Counted from the stretch's first letter, positions 1 through 8,575 are shown. The stretch: DNA of 25,806 nt from a virus (IMGVR_UViG_3300044616_001833:1-25806), one strand, 5' to 3'. The notes: generated by a model from the letters alone, not told the origin. Translations and numbers: made by a program.

Positions 1-1190
1 GCGACCTTGCCCGGCACGTCGCCGGCATTGTGCGGCTGGATGACCAGCGGCTTGAAGTCGTCGCCGATCAGCGCGTCCTTGCTGTAGCTGACGTACCGGA
101 GGCCCTTGCCGATGTCACGCATCATCGCGCGCTCGTTCATCGTGCCCTGCGGCATCACCAGCAGGCCGTACTTATCGATGTCACGGACGTTGTTGAACAG
201 GCTCTTCAGCATCCGCTCCATCTCGCGGACGATGCCGAACATGAGGTCGAACAGGCCTGCGCCGTGGAACGTGCCGTTGTCCATGAACCGGGCGAACCCG
301 ATCGGGCAGTACGTCTCGACGCCGGTCAGGTCACGGTCCTCGAGCACCACGTCCCCGCTCGACACGACGTAACGGCTGACCGTGCCGCGAGGCCCGTCCA
401 TCCACAGCTCACGGACCTTGACCACCTCCATCTCGCGCCCGTCCGGAACGCCGTTCAGCGCGCCGGTGCTCGCGGAGTTCAGGATGTAGCCGTTGCCGGG
501 GCTGTCCGCCGGCTCCTCCATGTCATGGCCCCACTCCCAGCTCCACGCGTCCATCCGCTCCTTGTTCTTCTCGAGCGTGCCCTTGCTGAACCGCTCCTGC
601 AGGAACGTCATTGGCACGACACGCTGGCGGATCATGCCACGCGCCTTCGTGTGGTCCATACCCAGGCTCGGGAACGGCATCAGCTCCTTGGGGTGGATCA
701 CCTCCAGGTCGCTGGTCAGCCCGATGGTGGGGTGGTCAACCATGTGACCCGTTACGCCGCACGAACCCAGGAGCGCGAACAGGTAGTTGAACTCCCGCTT
801 GACCTTTTCCAGCTGCTGGTCGCTCACGACCGCATCCGCCACCAGCTGCGCGACGCTCCGCTCCCGGATGCCCGCAAGGCTCATGCCCTGCCGGAGAGCA
901 CGGGGACGCAGGTCCATGGTGTTGAGCCTGGCCGTGGTCTTGTCCACGATGGACAGGAGCTCCGTGCTCTGGAACTCCATGTTCCCGTCTTCGTCCAGGT
1001 AGTACGGGACCACCCGCGCGGTACGGGGATCGAAGACGTCAAACCGCCGGAACCCGTTCAGGTAGTACCACGCAAGGATCCAGAGCGTCCGGCGGTACGT
1101 CAGCTTCGTCAGCTCTCGCTCGACGTGCTGGTCGATGATCCGACCAAGGAGGTTCTTGTCCTTCGGCAGCGTGTAAGCGTCACTCGCCAT
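1..1190 (-). CDS. Portal protein, C-terminus beyond window edge
   Basis: An open frame of 396 codons runs leftward off the window with no stop, so the C-terminus is missing. The start is the ATG at 1190 (MASDAYTLPKDKN), which overlaps the preceding stop by 11 nt. The product is rich in charged helices and aromatic residues, for example RTLWILAWYYLNGFRRFDV near residue 40, then a polar region with short beta-like segments (DREMEVVKV-type, DLTGVETYCPIGF). No signal peptide or membrane segment is visible. The call rests mainly on context: it follows the large terminase and one small gene on the same strand, the usual place for a phage portal, and its size and composition fit. A portal forms the dodecameric ring at one capsid vertex through which DNA is packaged. 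Another head-tail connector protein is the main alternative. Confidence 0.65.
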   Translation of the reverse strand, partial: MASDAYTLPKDKNLLGRIIDQHVERELTKLTYRRTLWILAWYYLNGFRRFDVFDPRTARVVPYYLDEDGNMEFQSTELLSIVDKTTARLNTMDLRPRALRQGMSLAGIRERSVAQLVADAVVSDQQLEKVKREFNYLFALLGSCGVTGHMVDHPTIGLTSDLEVIHPKELMPFPSLGMDHTKARGMIRQRVVPMTFLQERFSKGTLEKNKERMDAWSWEWGHDMEEPADSPGNGYILNSASTGALNGVPDGREMEVVKVRELWMDGPRGTVSRYVVSSGDVVLEDRDLTGVETYCPIGFARFMDNGTFHGAGLFDLMFGIVREMERMLKSLFNNVRDIDKYGLLVMPQGTMNERAMMRDIGKGLRYVSYSKDALIGDDFKPLVIQPHNAGDVPGKV

Positions 1191-1428
1191 TTGTCTTTCG
1201 CTTCCTCAGGGACTTCCATCCGGGCGGCATCTCCTCGAACAATTCCACGCCCTTCAGGTTGAAGGAGGTGGCAGGCGTCGGATCGGGACTGGGCAGCTTC
1301 TGGTTGGCGGGGGTCGCCTCCATCCGGTCCGATACCTCTTGCCCATAGTAGGACTGGGCAAGCATCTGGAAGTATACGAACGGAATCGTGACGTAAAGGG
1401 GATTAGACCCGCGTTCCTCGTTTGCCAT
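1180..1428 (-). CDS. Small protein between terminase and portal (82 aa)
   Basis: The 82-residue product starts MANEERGSNPLYVTIPFVYFQ and ends in a basic tail (KSLRKRKTNGE). A good Shine-Dalgarno run (AGGAG on the minus strand) lies a few bases before the ATG at 1428. The gene overlaps the end of the large terminase by 26 nt and the portal start by 11 nt, so the three genes are probably translationally coupled. I do not recognise a family. The first 30 residues are hydrophobic and aromatic and the middle is proline-rich (PSPDPTPATS). The position suggests a packaging or head-assembly accessory, but nothing in the sequence proves it. Confidence 0.7.
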   Translation of the reverse strand: MANEERGSNPLYVTIPFVYFQMLAQSYYGQEVSDRMEATPANQKLPSPDPTPATSFNLKGVELFEEMPPGWKSLRKRKTNGE

Positions 1429-3346
1429 CGTTGTGCTCCTGGATGCCGCCCATCAGGGCATTGATGGGCATTGAGTTGAAGTCCATCGCTTCCACGGCAG
1501 GCTCCCCACCAGCCAAGGAGTCCCGGATGCTCCCGTCTTCCAGCATCTGGACGAAGTCGAGGGCCCCGGACTGCCCGGTCGCCACCTGGCGGTCAAGCCG
1601 GCCCCGGACCACGAACATGCTCATTGACACCGTGTCGATGAAGTCGTCGTGCTGGAGGCCGCCGCTGTCCGCATCCGGGTTGAACTGCTCGATCTGGTCG
1701 AACAGCATCCGCCACGGCAAAACCCCCCTCCGCCAGACCGGGAACTTGATGAGCCCGTGCTCGAAGCGGTAGTGCAGGGCATTGATCTTTGCCGTCTTGT
1801 CCAGCGTGCCCACCCGCAAGGGGATGATCTTCGGGGGCGTCTCGCCCGTCACTTCCGCCGCACGCTGGCGGACCATCGACTCCATGGCCGAGTACAGGCC
1901 GAAGGACTGCCGGACCACCTCCGGATGGATCGACGGGCACCCCCACCTGCCGGCCATTGCGAACGACTTCTCGATGAGGAGCTGCTCCCGGCACTGCGCT
2001 CCCCAGGTGTCCAGAACGAACAGGCAGGCATCCACCGGGTCATAACCCATCAGGGTGCAGACCTTGTAGTCGCTGTCGCTCGTGTTCGTGTAGCTGGTGT
2101 CCACCGCAATGAACATCCGCACCCGCTCCCGCAGGAACTTCTGGACGGGCATCTTCTCCTCGATGCCGTTCTTCCCGTTCCAGCAGATCGTCGCCTCGCT
2201 CCGCTTGGGATCGGCGTCGAACTCCGGATCCGGGTTCTCCAGCCACCACCCGTGCTTGGCCTGGGTGACCTCGCCGAAGTGCAGGTCCTCGGCCTCGCCG
2301 GGCTGGGCCAGGTACTCCGCCATGTAGTTGTGGCTGCCGATCAGCTCGCGGATCTCCTCGAGGCTGACCAGACCCTTGAGCTTCGGGTCCCCCTCCTTGG
2401 CCTTGCGGTCCAGCGGCCACATGCCGGGCCAGCAGCTCTTGCGCACACCCTCCTCCTCGTACTCCGCCTTGAGGATCAGGCGCGCCCACTGGTCGAAACG
2501 GGAGTCCTTCGCCACGGGGCCGGTGGGGCTGGGCATCGTCTCCATCGCGTGCCACGCGTAGTGCCGCCTGCTCACGAACGTGGCAAGCCAGCGGACGCTC
2601 GTGTCCCGGCGAGTCACCATAGGCATCACCACCTTGAACAGCAGGCGCTCCATGTACGCCCTCAGGATCGACATGCTGGTCGAGGCCTTGGGGTCGTACT
2701 CCGGGTCATCCAGCGCATACACGCGGGGACGACCGCCACGCTGACGGCTCTCGGCGCTGATGGCACGGAACCAGCTGCCGTTGTTCAGGTACATCATCTC
2801 CACGCCGAACGAACGCTCTCCGCGCTTCGGGGTCAGGCGACCGTCTGGGAACTCTGGACCCCAGTCGTCCAGAAGGCGTTGGTTCGACAGGAACTGCGTC
2901 TTCAGGATCTGGGACGTCTGCTCTGCGTTGTCGATGCTGCTCGTGGCGTAGATGAAGGAGTAAGCCGGGCGGCTAACCATCTGAAGGAGTGCCGACTTGC
3001 GGAAGCAATTGCTCTTGGCAAAGCCACGCGGGGCAATCGCGACGCTGCGGGGTGCGAGCGCCCACAGGCGGTAGATGGCGAAGTGCCCCAGCGGCGACTC
3101 GATCGGGTCATCGTCGTAGAAGTAGGGATTGAACTCCTCTTCCCAATCCGGGTAGAGGTAGTAGCGGTCGAAGAAGTTGATGGCCGCAGCGAGCGCTTGG
3201 GCCCGGTCGTTCGGGTCGCCGCCGAGTTGCCACTGCTTGCACGCGTTCACGCGCGCAAGTCTCTGTCCCTCGGGCGTCAGCTCGAGGTAGTCGGCGGGAA
3301 GTGGGTAGAAGTCATTCCCCCCACGCTCGATCCGTACGACGCTCAA
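1403..3346 (-). CDS. terL: Terminase large subunit (DNA packaging ATPase/nuclease)
   Basis: The 647-residue product has the two-domain plan of phage large terminases. The N-terminal ATPase has a Walker A-like loop, IAPRGFAKS, at about residues 104-112 and a Walker B strand, RVYALDD, at about 208-214. The C-terminal RNase H-fold nuclease has a first acidic motif, FIAVDTS (D416), and a late acidic motif, HDDFID (D567/D568, D571). It cuts concatemeric DNA and drives it into the prohead through the portal. The start is TTG at 3346, overlapping the upstream stop as TTGA. No ATG gives a better fit, and GGTGGGG just upstream may serve as a weak ribosome site. That GGTGGGG belongs to one copy of the GCTGGTGGGG word (3349-3358); another copy lies inside the gene near its 3' end (1504-1513). 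Confidence 0.93.
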   Translation of the reverse strand: MSVVRIERGGNDFYPLPADYLELTPEGQRLARVNACKQWQLGGDPNDRAQALAAAINFFDRYYLYPDWEEEFNPYFYDDDPIESPLGHFAIYRLWALAPRSVAIAPRGFAKSNCFRKSALLQMVSRPAYSFIYATSSIDNAEQTSQILKTQFLSNQRLLDDWGPEFPDGRLTPKRGERSFGVEMMYLNNGSWFRAISAESRQRGGRPRVYALDDPEYDPKASTSMSILRAYMERLLFKVVMPMVTRRDTSVRWLATFVSRRHYAWHAMETMPSPTGPVAKDSRFDQWARLILKAEYEEEGVRKSCWPGMWPLDRKAKEGDPKLKGLVSLEEIRELIGSHNYMAEYLAQPGEAEDLHFGEVTQAKHGWWLENPDPEFDADPKRSEATICWNGKNGIEEKMPVQKFLRERVRMFIAVDTSYTNTSDSDYKVCTLMGYDPVDACLFVLDTWGAQCREQLLIEKSFAMAGRWGCPSIHPEVVRQSFGLYSAMESMVRQRAAEVTGETPPKIIPLRVGTLDKTAKINALHYRFEHGLIKFPVWRRGVLPWRMLFDQIEQFNPDADSGGLQHDDFIDTVSMSMFVVRGRLDRQVATGQSGALDFVQMLEDGSIRDSLAGGEPAVEAMDFNSMPINALMGGIQEHNDGKRGTRV

Positions 3347-3693
3347 CGCCCCACCAGCCCCACGGCAGCGATGCGCAGGAACGCAACGGCCATGAGGTTG
3401 TGGTCCTGCACGAAGCGTTCGAGGTCGTCACCGATCTTCAGCCACTTCTCTCCCTCGTGGACCTGGCTCCGGAAGAGCTCGCCGAGCTGGTCGGGTTCCA
3501 TCTTCCGGAACACGCTCGGCTCGAGGACCCCGAGCTGCGGAAGGATCGACGCGCCAAGCCGGTAGCAGTCAAGAGGCGGAAGGCTCTTGATCCTTGCGAA
3601 CGCCGCCTTCTGGAGCGGGGTGGGCTGCTTGGGAGGAGTCGCGGGCAGGGAGGAACTGGGCTGCGAAGGGGAGACTGTCTGGGACTTTGACAT
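3343..3693 (-). CDS. Hypothetical protein before terL (116 aa)
   Basis: I chose the ATG at 3693 (MSKSQTVSPSQ) because the longer frame upstream of it is arginine-rich and looks like noise. The first 35 residues are Ser/Pro/Gln-rich and probably disordered. The rest is helical (AFARIKSLPPLDCYRLG, then KWLKIGDDLERFVQDHN) and ends GLVGR. The stop overlaps the TTG start of the large terminase. The 5' part overlaps the upstream gene (3569-4012) by 125 nt, which is unusually long for this genome. The family is not recognised. Its place directly before terL makes it a second candidate for a small terminase or packaging factor. Confidence 0.6.
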   Translation of the reverse strand: MSKSQTVSPSQPSSSLPATPPKQPTPLQKAAFARIKSLPPLDCYRLGASILPQLGVLEPSVFRKMEPDQLGELFRSQVHEGEKWLKIGDDLERFVQDHNLMAVAFLRIAAVGLVGR

Positions 3694-4012
3694 GGTTCGT
3701 GCTTTCTCGCAGGGACTGTACGAGTTTCGCCGACGCGCTGATCTTAACGACCCGGTCGCCTTCCTGGTGCGTGATCTCCGCGTTCTGGCTCTGAATGATC
3801 CCGTTGATCTCGGCCGTCTCCCGCACCACGCCACGGAGCTGCTTCATCGCCGCCATCGCGACCTTGGGGTCGGAGTCGCGGCTGAACTCGACCAGGCGCT
3901 CGACTTCCTCCCGGACTTCCCAGTTGCTCGACCGCAGCGCAAGGGCCACTCCGTCCAAGCCGAAGTAGGAGCGGATCGTTTCCTCGCCGGAGGATGCGGG
4001 AAGCTGCCTCAA
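3569..4012 (-). CDS. Helical protein, possible small terminase (147 aa)
   Basis: The frame starts at TTG 4012 with a TTGA overlap on the upstream stop and an AGGGG run a few bases before it. The only ATG codons lie too far inside. Residues 10-75 look like paired helices (NWEVREEVERLVEFSRD, then DPKVAMAAMKQLRGVVRETAEI), similar to a short HEAT-like pair. A beta-like stretch follows (AEITHQEGDRVVKIS), then a Pro/Ala/Gln-rich tail. Small terminases are often short helical proteins encoded just before terL, which is why I suggest this role. I see no clear helix-turn-helix. The last 125 nt overlap the next gene in another frame, so one of the two termini may be a chance extension. Confidence 0.6.
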   Translation of the reverse strand: MRQLPASSGEETIRSYFGLDGVALALRSSNWEVREEVERLVEFSRDSDPKVAMAAMKQLRGVVRETAEINGIIQSQNAEITHQEGDRVVKISASAKLVQSLRESTNHVKVPDSLPFAAQFLPARDSSQAAHPAPEGGVRKDQEPSAS

Positions 4013-5877
4013 CGCCGGCCCCTCACTCGGTTCAGGAACCGCTGCAGGACGGTGGTCCGGGTGATCGGCTTCTTGTTCCTCGCCTTGCCCATCGGCGGCG
4101 CTTCAGGCTGCTCGACCCTGCGGATCTGCGGCTTCGGCACCCCAGTAGCCTCCGGGTTCTGCGAGCCCCGAGTCTGGATCGGACCCTGCGGCGTGACTAT
4201 CCTAAGGCCCCTGGCCATGACCCTTGGCTCCCGGATCGGCTCTTCTGGCGGACGGGGCATCGCGACAAGCCTGACGTTCCCGCGTGCATCCTCGACCGGG
4301 ACGAGCATCATGCTCGGGTCGTTGCCCCCACCAGCAGCAGCCCTGAGTGCTTCTTGACGGTCTGAAATGCGACGGTCCAGGTCCAGGCGCATCCGTTCCT
4401 CGCTCCACCGTGGACGAAGAGCTCCGCCTGGAGCCATGCGGGAACGAGCCTCTCTTTCGATGTCTTCAACGGTCCCTCGGGTGAGAGGACCATGAATCAA
4501 CTGTCCGGGATCTCCCTTTGCAGCAGCAGCCTTCTTGCGCATCATGAATTCAATCAGCGCAGTCAGTGGCCTCCTCTTGCCCTGCTTGTCCCGGACGCGT
4601 GGCATGGGATCTTCGCCGCGTGCGCTGGCGGCAAGCCTGCGCTCCTCGCGCTTCCTGTCCTTGACGTTCTGCCGATAAAGCTTACGCTCCTCCGAACCCT
4701 TGGGGGGCAGGTCCATCTCCTTGGCTTCTTTCCTTGCCTTCCTTGACTGCTTCTCTTCAGCAGTGCGGACCCCTGCACTCTTGCCTGTCTTGGGGTTGAT
4801 GACGGTCCCCGCCTCGAAGCTCTTGCCCTGACCGAACATCTTGTTCATGAGCTTCTGGAGCATGAGGGCAGCCAACTTGTTCCCGCTCTTGGCCTGGTTG
4901 TTCAGGTACTCGAGGAAGGGGGGAACAGGCGCGTTCGGGTCGGACTTCGCGAGCGCGGAACGCTCGCGGTACATCTTGGCAAGAACGTCAGGCTTGTAGT
5001 ACCGAGGTACGTTCGGAGAATCCTTGAACGTGAAGTAGATGGGATTGCCGGAGGAAGTGACTGCTTCTGAACCGACGGCCCCCCCAGCACGGGAGATGGT
5101 TTGGCCGATCTTGCTGGGGACACGTTCGCCGGTCCTCTGGTCGATGATGCCCATGCCGGCTCGCTCCATCAGGCGACGGGCGGATGCGCGGCGTGCAGTT
5201 CCGCGCTGTTCTTCTGCGACCCTCTGCTGCTCCCGGCGTTGCATGGCGACCCATGAGTCGCCCGTTTCCAGCGCCTTCTTCTTCTCTTCGGCCTTGCCCT
5301 TGGCGCGGATCACTCGCAGGCGGTCAAGGGCCCGTGCACCCTTGGACGGGGGCATGGCACCGCTGCGTGCCTGGTGTCGCAGCACACGGACACCCATCTC
5401 CAGTCCGGAAGGGGACGCAAGGGAACGGGCAAGGTTTGCCTCGACCTCGGGAGGGAGGCCGGACTCGCGGACAGGACTTCCCTTCGCGGTGTTCTGGCTC
5501 GTGCGTGCAACCTTGAGCGCACGAGATTCCGCTTCCGTCTCCGGAGCCCTGCCGCCTGCAAATCGCTGTTCGTCAACGACCTTCCTGAGGATTGCCTGGG
5601 ACTCGGAAGCATCACGGCGGAGGAGCATGTCCTCCGCGTAGACCGCCAGCGACTTCAGGCCAGGAGCCGCTTCCGGACGGATCTTCTTGGACTTGACCAG
5701 CCGATCGACGGTTTCGTTGATGTTCTCTCGGGAGAACAAGCGCTCGGGGTCGATGTCCCCACGGACCATCCGGCGGACGATGCCTTCGCTTTTGAGGAGC
5801 TCGGGCCACAGCAGGTTCAGCTCACTCGGCGTGACGTTGAAACGGATCCGGCTGCTCTGTTGGGAAGTTTCGGCCAT
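4009..5877 (-). CDS. Large basic helical protein (622 aa), unknown
   Basis: This long protein is rich in Arg, Lys, Glu and Ala, with extended charged helices (for example KAEEKKKALETGD, MQRREQQRVAEEQRG and EERKLYRQNVKDRKREE). A moderately structured N-terminus (VTPSELNLLWPELLKSEGI) and a small ordered-looking patch near residue 290 (NPIYFTFKDSPNVPRYY) stand out. The C-terminus is Pro/Arg-rich and ends RVRGRR. No catalytic motif, signal peptide or membrane segment is visible. It lies in the packaging operon, so an internal virion, scaffold or DNA-binding structural protein is possible, but I do not recognise a family. The start at 5877 overlaps the upstream gene by 56 nt. Confidence 0.75.
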   Translation of the reverse strand: MAETSQQSSRIRFNVTPSELNLLWPELLKSEGIVRRMVRGDIDPERLFSRENINETVDRLVKSKKIRPEAAPGLKSLAVYAEDMLLRRDASESQAILRKVVDEQRFAGGRAPETEAESRALKVARTSQNTAKGSPVRESGLPPEVEANLARSLASPSGLEMGVRVLRHQARSGAMPPSKGARALDRLRVIRAKGKAEEKKKALETGDSWVAMQRREQQRVAEEQRGTARRASARRLMERAGMGIIDQRTGERVPSKIGQTISRAGGAVGSEAVTSSGNPIYFTFKDSPNVPRYYKPDVLAKMYRERSALAKSDPNAPVPPFLEYLNNQAKSGNKLAALMLQKLMNKMFGQGKSFEAGTVINPKTGKSAGVRTAEEKQSRKARKEAKEMDLPPKGSEERKLYRQNVKDRKREERRLAASARGEDPMPRVRDKQGKRRPLTALIEFMMRKKAAAAKGDPGQLIHGPLTRGTVEDIEREARSRMAPGGALRPRWSEERMRLDLDRRISDRQEALRAAAGGGNDPSMMLVPVEDARGNVRLVAMPRPPEEPIREPRVMARGLRIVTPQGPIQTRGSQNPEATGVPKPQIRRVEQPEAPPMGKARNKKPITRTTVLQRFLNRVRGRR

Positions 5878-6337
5878 TGGATTGCTCGGCTGCCGGGATC
5901 ATTGTAAGCACGAAACGCGTGAGTTCAGCAGCGGCTGACCGGATTGCGGCACGCTCCGCAGGCGGGGAATGCACCCCCACCAGCCTCCGGGCGTCGAGGA
6001 TGGAGCGTACGACCAGCTTCCAGTTGCGCTGGATCTCGACCGGATCCACCCGGTTCCGGAAGTGGCGTCGGTTTTTCTTGTCCTTGTGGTAGGAGTTGGG
6101 CCCGTGGAAGTCGGGGTTGCCGGGCATGGACAGGTGTTTCATGCACACCTGGAAGACGGCCGGGTCCACGAACGCCGTGCTGCCGAGCACGATGACCGGA
6201 CAGCAGATCGACCGGCACAGGGCGCGGAACGCGCGGGGCTTGTCGATGCCGAACGCCCGGAGTTCGCCGATGTAGTACTCCTCGCTCATCAGGCGAACGC
6301 CACGGCCGAACGAGATGACTTGCTGCTCAGTCGGCAA
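5822..6337 (-). CDS. Hypothetical protein (171 aa)
   Basis: The product has a compact N-terminal part with several cysteines (RALCRSICCPVIVLGST), then FQVCMKHLSMPGNPDFHGP and a basic segment (HKDKKNRRHFRNRVDPVEI). Helices follow (WKLVVRSILDARRLVGVHS, ERAAIRSAAAELTRFVLTM). The longest start is TTG 6337, overlapping the upstream stop by 11 nt. An ATG at 6289 (MSEEYYIGELRAFG) is a plausible alternative; neither has a strong ribosome site. Its 3' end overlaps the next gene by 56 nt. The family is not recognised. Its place early in the packaging transcript suggests a structural or packaging-related role only by association. Confidence 0.65.
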   Translation of the reverse strand: MPTEQQVISFGRGVRLMSEEYYIGELRAFGIDKPRAFRALCRSICCPVIVLGSTAFVDPAVFQVCMKHLSMPGNPDFHGPNSYHKDKKNRRHFRNRVDPVEIQRNWKLVVRSILDARRLVGVHSPPAERAAIRSAAAELTRFVLTMIPAAEQSNGRNFPTEQPDPFQRHAE

Positions 6338-6854
6338 GCAGGGGGTAGAAGCGGGAGTAGGCGATTCCGCCGGTTCCCGTCAGCTCAGAGGGGTCGCCGA
6401 GCACGGACTGGCCGTACCAGGAACTTGGGGCAGATCCGGAGTACCGCATGTTCGCCATCTTTTGCATCGCTGCGGCACGCCGACGTCTTTCGGTTTCCTC
6501 GGGGGTCATGATGAAGTCGCTGGTTCCCTGTCCGGGAATCATCCCCATTGAGGAGAGGAATCGCATTGTCTCGTTCGTGGCCTTGGTTGACTTTGCTTCG
6601 GTCCCCGAGGTCTTCTGCTGCTGTCGGACGCGCATGCCCCGCATCTTGGGGGTGACGGAGACTTGGGTTCCGTCCGGCAGGGTTTCGACTCGGGTGCCGG
6701 CGGGAGCGGAGGAGCGGACGCGACGACGGCGGTTGCGAGGATCGGAGCCGCCGCGGTTCGAGTCGCGGGAGTGGCGGCGCTTTGAGTACGGCGTGAGCGA
6801 CGAAGCGGCGTAATTCTGGCTGGGAGCGTTGAAGTTCGGAATGAAGCTTGTCAT
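6327..6854 (-). CDS. Basic low-complexity protein (175 aa), first leftward gene
   Basis: The product starts MTSFIPNFNAPSQNYAASS and carries a strongly basic, probably disordered stretch at residues 25-50 (RRHSRDSNRGGSDPRNRRRR). An acidic/charged helix follows (PEETERRRRAAAMQKMANM), and the C-terminus is Gly/Ser/Tyr-rich. It is the first gene of the leftward transcript; its start lies 29 nt from the start of the rightward helicase gene. No clear Shine-Dalgarno precedes the ATG. The composition resembles small virion or nucleic-acid-binding proteins, but no family is recognised. Confidence 0.6.
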   Translation of the reverse strand: MTSFIPNFNAPSQNYAASSLTPYSKRRHSRDSNRGGSDPRNRRRRVRSSAPAGTRVETLPDGTQVSVTPKMRGMRVRQQQKTSGTEAKSTKATNETMRFLSSMGMIPGQGTSDFIMTPEETERRRRAAAMQKMANMRYSGSAPSSWYGQSVLGDPSELTGTGGIAYSRFYPLLAD

Positions 6855-6883
6855 AATGGTCGATTCAGAGAGAGGAGCACGAC
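6855..6883. promoter_or_regulatory. 29-bp gap between divergent transcription units
   Basis: The leftward packaging operon and the rightward helicase gene start only 29 bp apart. The gap holds the helicase ribosome site (GAGAGAGGAG, 6 nt before the ATG) and little else. It is too short for two back-to-back promoters with -35 and -10 boxes, so any promoters must lie inside the coding ends, or the units are read from further away. Confidence 0.5.
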
Positions 6884-8302
6884 ATGCGAGATTGGTGGCT
6901 TCAGAATCCGCTTGACAGCGTAGAGCCTGTCAAGGTTGCGCGCGTTGCGTTGCAGAGGCAATTTACCACAGCCGATGGGGTGCGAGGACTGTGGCGTTGG
7001 CGGAATGACTGGTGGGTGCTCGAGGGCAGCGTGTGGCGGGTGGTCGATGAGGAGCGCGTGCGGGACCTCATGTGGCTGTTCCTGGAGGACAGCGTGTGGC
7101 AGAGGGCCACGCAGAACGGGCTGGTGCTGGAGCGGGTGAGGCCGGACAAGCCGAAGGTGGACGGGGTGGTGAGGGCGCTGGAGGCGTTGGTGAGGATCGA
7201 CGCGGAGAGCGTCCCGCTGTGGCTGGACCGCAGGGCGGGTGACTTCCCGGCGGGGGAGACGGTCGCATTCATGGACCGGCTGGTGAACGTGAAGACGCTG
7301 GAGACGGTGGAGAGGACGCCGAGGTGGTTTGATACGGCGATCCTGCCCGTGAATTGGGATCCGGACGCAAAGTGCCCGAGGTGGGAGCAGGCAGTCCGGG
7401 AGTGGGGCGAGGGGGACCCGATCTGGGCAGAGCTGCTGGCGCGATGGATGGGCTATTGCCTGATGGGGACGCGGAAGTATGCGCGGTGGATGTTGATGTA
7501 CGGCAAGATCCGGGGTGGAAAGGGCACGATCAGCGGGGTGTTGAGGAAGCTGGTAGGCCGGGACGCGTTCATGGGCGCGAGCCTGGAGGACTTGGCGGGA
7601 GGCTTTGGGATGGACGGGCTGGAGCGGACGAAGGTGCTGAGCATCAACGAGGTGAGCGAGCTGGAGGGGAAGAACGGGGAGAGGGTGTGCCGGGTGGTGA
7701 AGAACATCGTGGGCAGGGACCCGATGACGGTGGACGCGAAGTACATGCGGCAGCAGCGGAACGTGGTGGTGAATGCGGCGGTGATGATGCAGAGCAACGA
7801 GATCCCGGTGCTGCCGAACAAGGGCAGGGGGCTGAGCGGGAAGATGCTGGTTCTGCCGTTTGAAGTGAGCTTCGAGGGGCGGGAGGACCTGGATCTGGAG
7901 GGGGATCTGGAGGGTGAGTTGCAGGGGATTGCGGCGTGGGCGATCAGGGGTGCGCATCGGCTGGAGGGGAGTGCGGCTGGGGAGAGGTGGCCCGTGCCGA
8001 AGGCGAGCGATCGGGCGGTGAAGATGTATCACTTGCAGAACAACCCGTTCGATGCGTTCCTCGAGGCGCGGTTCGTGAGGATGCCGGGGGGGTTCGTGAG
8101 CAACACGCTGCTGAGGGCGCAGTGGGACGCGTGGGTGAAGGCGAACCGGATCCGGATGCACGTGAGCATGAACCTGCTGCCGATGAAGGTGGTGCAGGGG
8201 AGCAGCTGGGACGTGAGGCAGACCCGGTTGAGCGAGGCTCACGGGCATGAGCGGGGAATCGAGGGATTGGGTCTGAGGAAGGAGTATGATGACGAGCACT
8301 AG
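6884..8302 (+). CDS. D5/SF3-type replicative helicase (primase-helicase C-part)
   Basis: The 472-residue protein matches the C-terminal half of phage D5-like primase-helicases. A D5_N-like region (residues about 120-190) holds FMDRLVNVKTLE and the typical LPVNWDPDAKCPRWE. The ATPase has a P-loop GKIRGGKGT (207-215), a Walker B-like strand VLSINEV (250-256, with N before E where many have D) and a sensor Asn in MMQSNE (305). These are hexameric SF3 helicases that unwind DNA at phage forks. No zinc finger or primase catalytic motif is visible at the N-terminus, so this is probably helicase only. A strong AGGAG site precedes the ATG. The coding strand is G-rich (many AGG, GTG and GCG codons), unlike the C-ending codons of the downstream replication genes. 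Confidence 0.87.
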   Translation: MRDWWLQNPLDSVEPVKVARVALQRQFTTADGVRGLWRWRNDWWVLEGSVWRVVDEERVRDLMWLFLEDSVWQRATQNGLVLERVRPDKPKVDGVVRALEALVRIDAESVPLWLDRRAGDFPAGETVAFMDRLVNVKTLETVERTPRWFDTAILPVNWDPDAKCPRWEQAVREWGEGDPIWAELLARWMGYCLMGTRKYARWMLMYGKIRGGKGTISGVLRKLVGRDAFMGASLEDLAGGFGMDGLERTKVLSINEVSELEGKNGERVCRVVKNIVGRDPMTVDAKYMRQQRNVVVNAAVMMQSNEIPVLPNKGRGLSGKMLVLPFEVSFEGREDLDLEGDLEGELQGIAAWAIRGAHRLEGSAAGERWPVPKASDRAVKMYHLQNNPFDAFLEARFVRMPGGFVSNTLLRAQWDAWVKANRIRMHVSMNLLPMKVVQGSSWDVRQTRLSEAHGHERGIEGLGLRKEYDDEH

Positions 8303-8310
8303 GAGGGCTC

Positions 8311-8562
8311 ATGAAGCCAGGATCCATGGACGGGGCGGTGGAGGAGCAGGTGTTGGCTGTGCAGATGGGCGACATCAGCCAGCGGGCTACGGCTGCCTTG
8401 CGGTTCCTGGATTGGCTTGAGGGGGTGACCGGACCGAGGTGGGTGGGCACTGAGCGGGGTGCGGTCAAGCACGAGGGCCGGAAGGCGACCGATCAGGAGC
8501 TGGAGGTGCGGAAGGCCGCGCTGGACTACCTGAAGCTGCACCTGCACGGCGAAATGGACTGA
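8311..8562 (+). CDS. Small protein downstream of helicase (83 aa)
   Basis: It starts 8 nt after the helicase stop, behind a strong AGGAGGG ribosome site. The product is helical (VEEQVLAVQMGDISQRATAALRFLDWLEG) and ends in a second helix (TDQELEVRKAALDYLKLHLHGEMD). It shares the G-rich codon use of the helicase, so the two genes probably form one unit that ends at the terminator at 8576-8612. The family is not recognised; a helicase accessory or small DNA-binding protein is possible. Confidence 0.7.
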   Translation: MKPGSMDGAVEEQVLAVQMGDISQRATAALRFLDWLEGVTGPRWVGTERGAVKHEGRKATDQELEVRKAALDYLKLHLHGEMD

Positions 8563-8575
8563 TACTCCCCTCTCG

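Noticed and set aside
30-1262. Long plus-strand frame of 410 residues
   Set aside because: It is antisense to the portal, is rich in His/Arg/Val repeats typical of shadow frames, and has no ribosome site.
1649-3565. Plus-strand frame of 638 residues
   Set aside because: It mirrors the large terminase, which has clear catalytic motifs on the minus strand.
6851-8299. Minus-strand frame of 482 residues
   Set aside because: It is a His/Pro/Arg-rich shadow of the helicase, which has a P-loop and good ribosome site.
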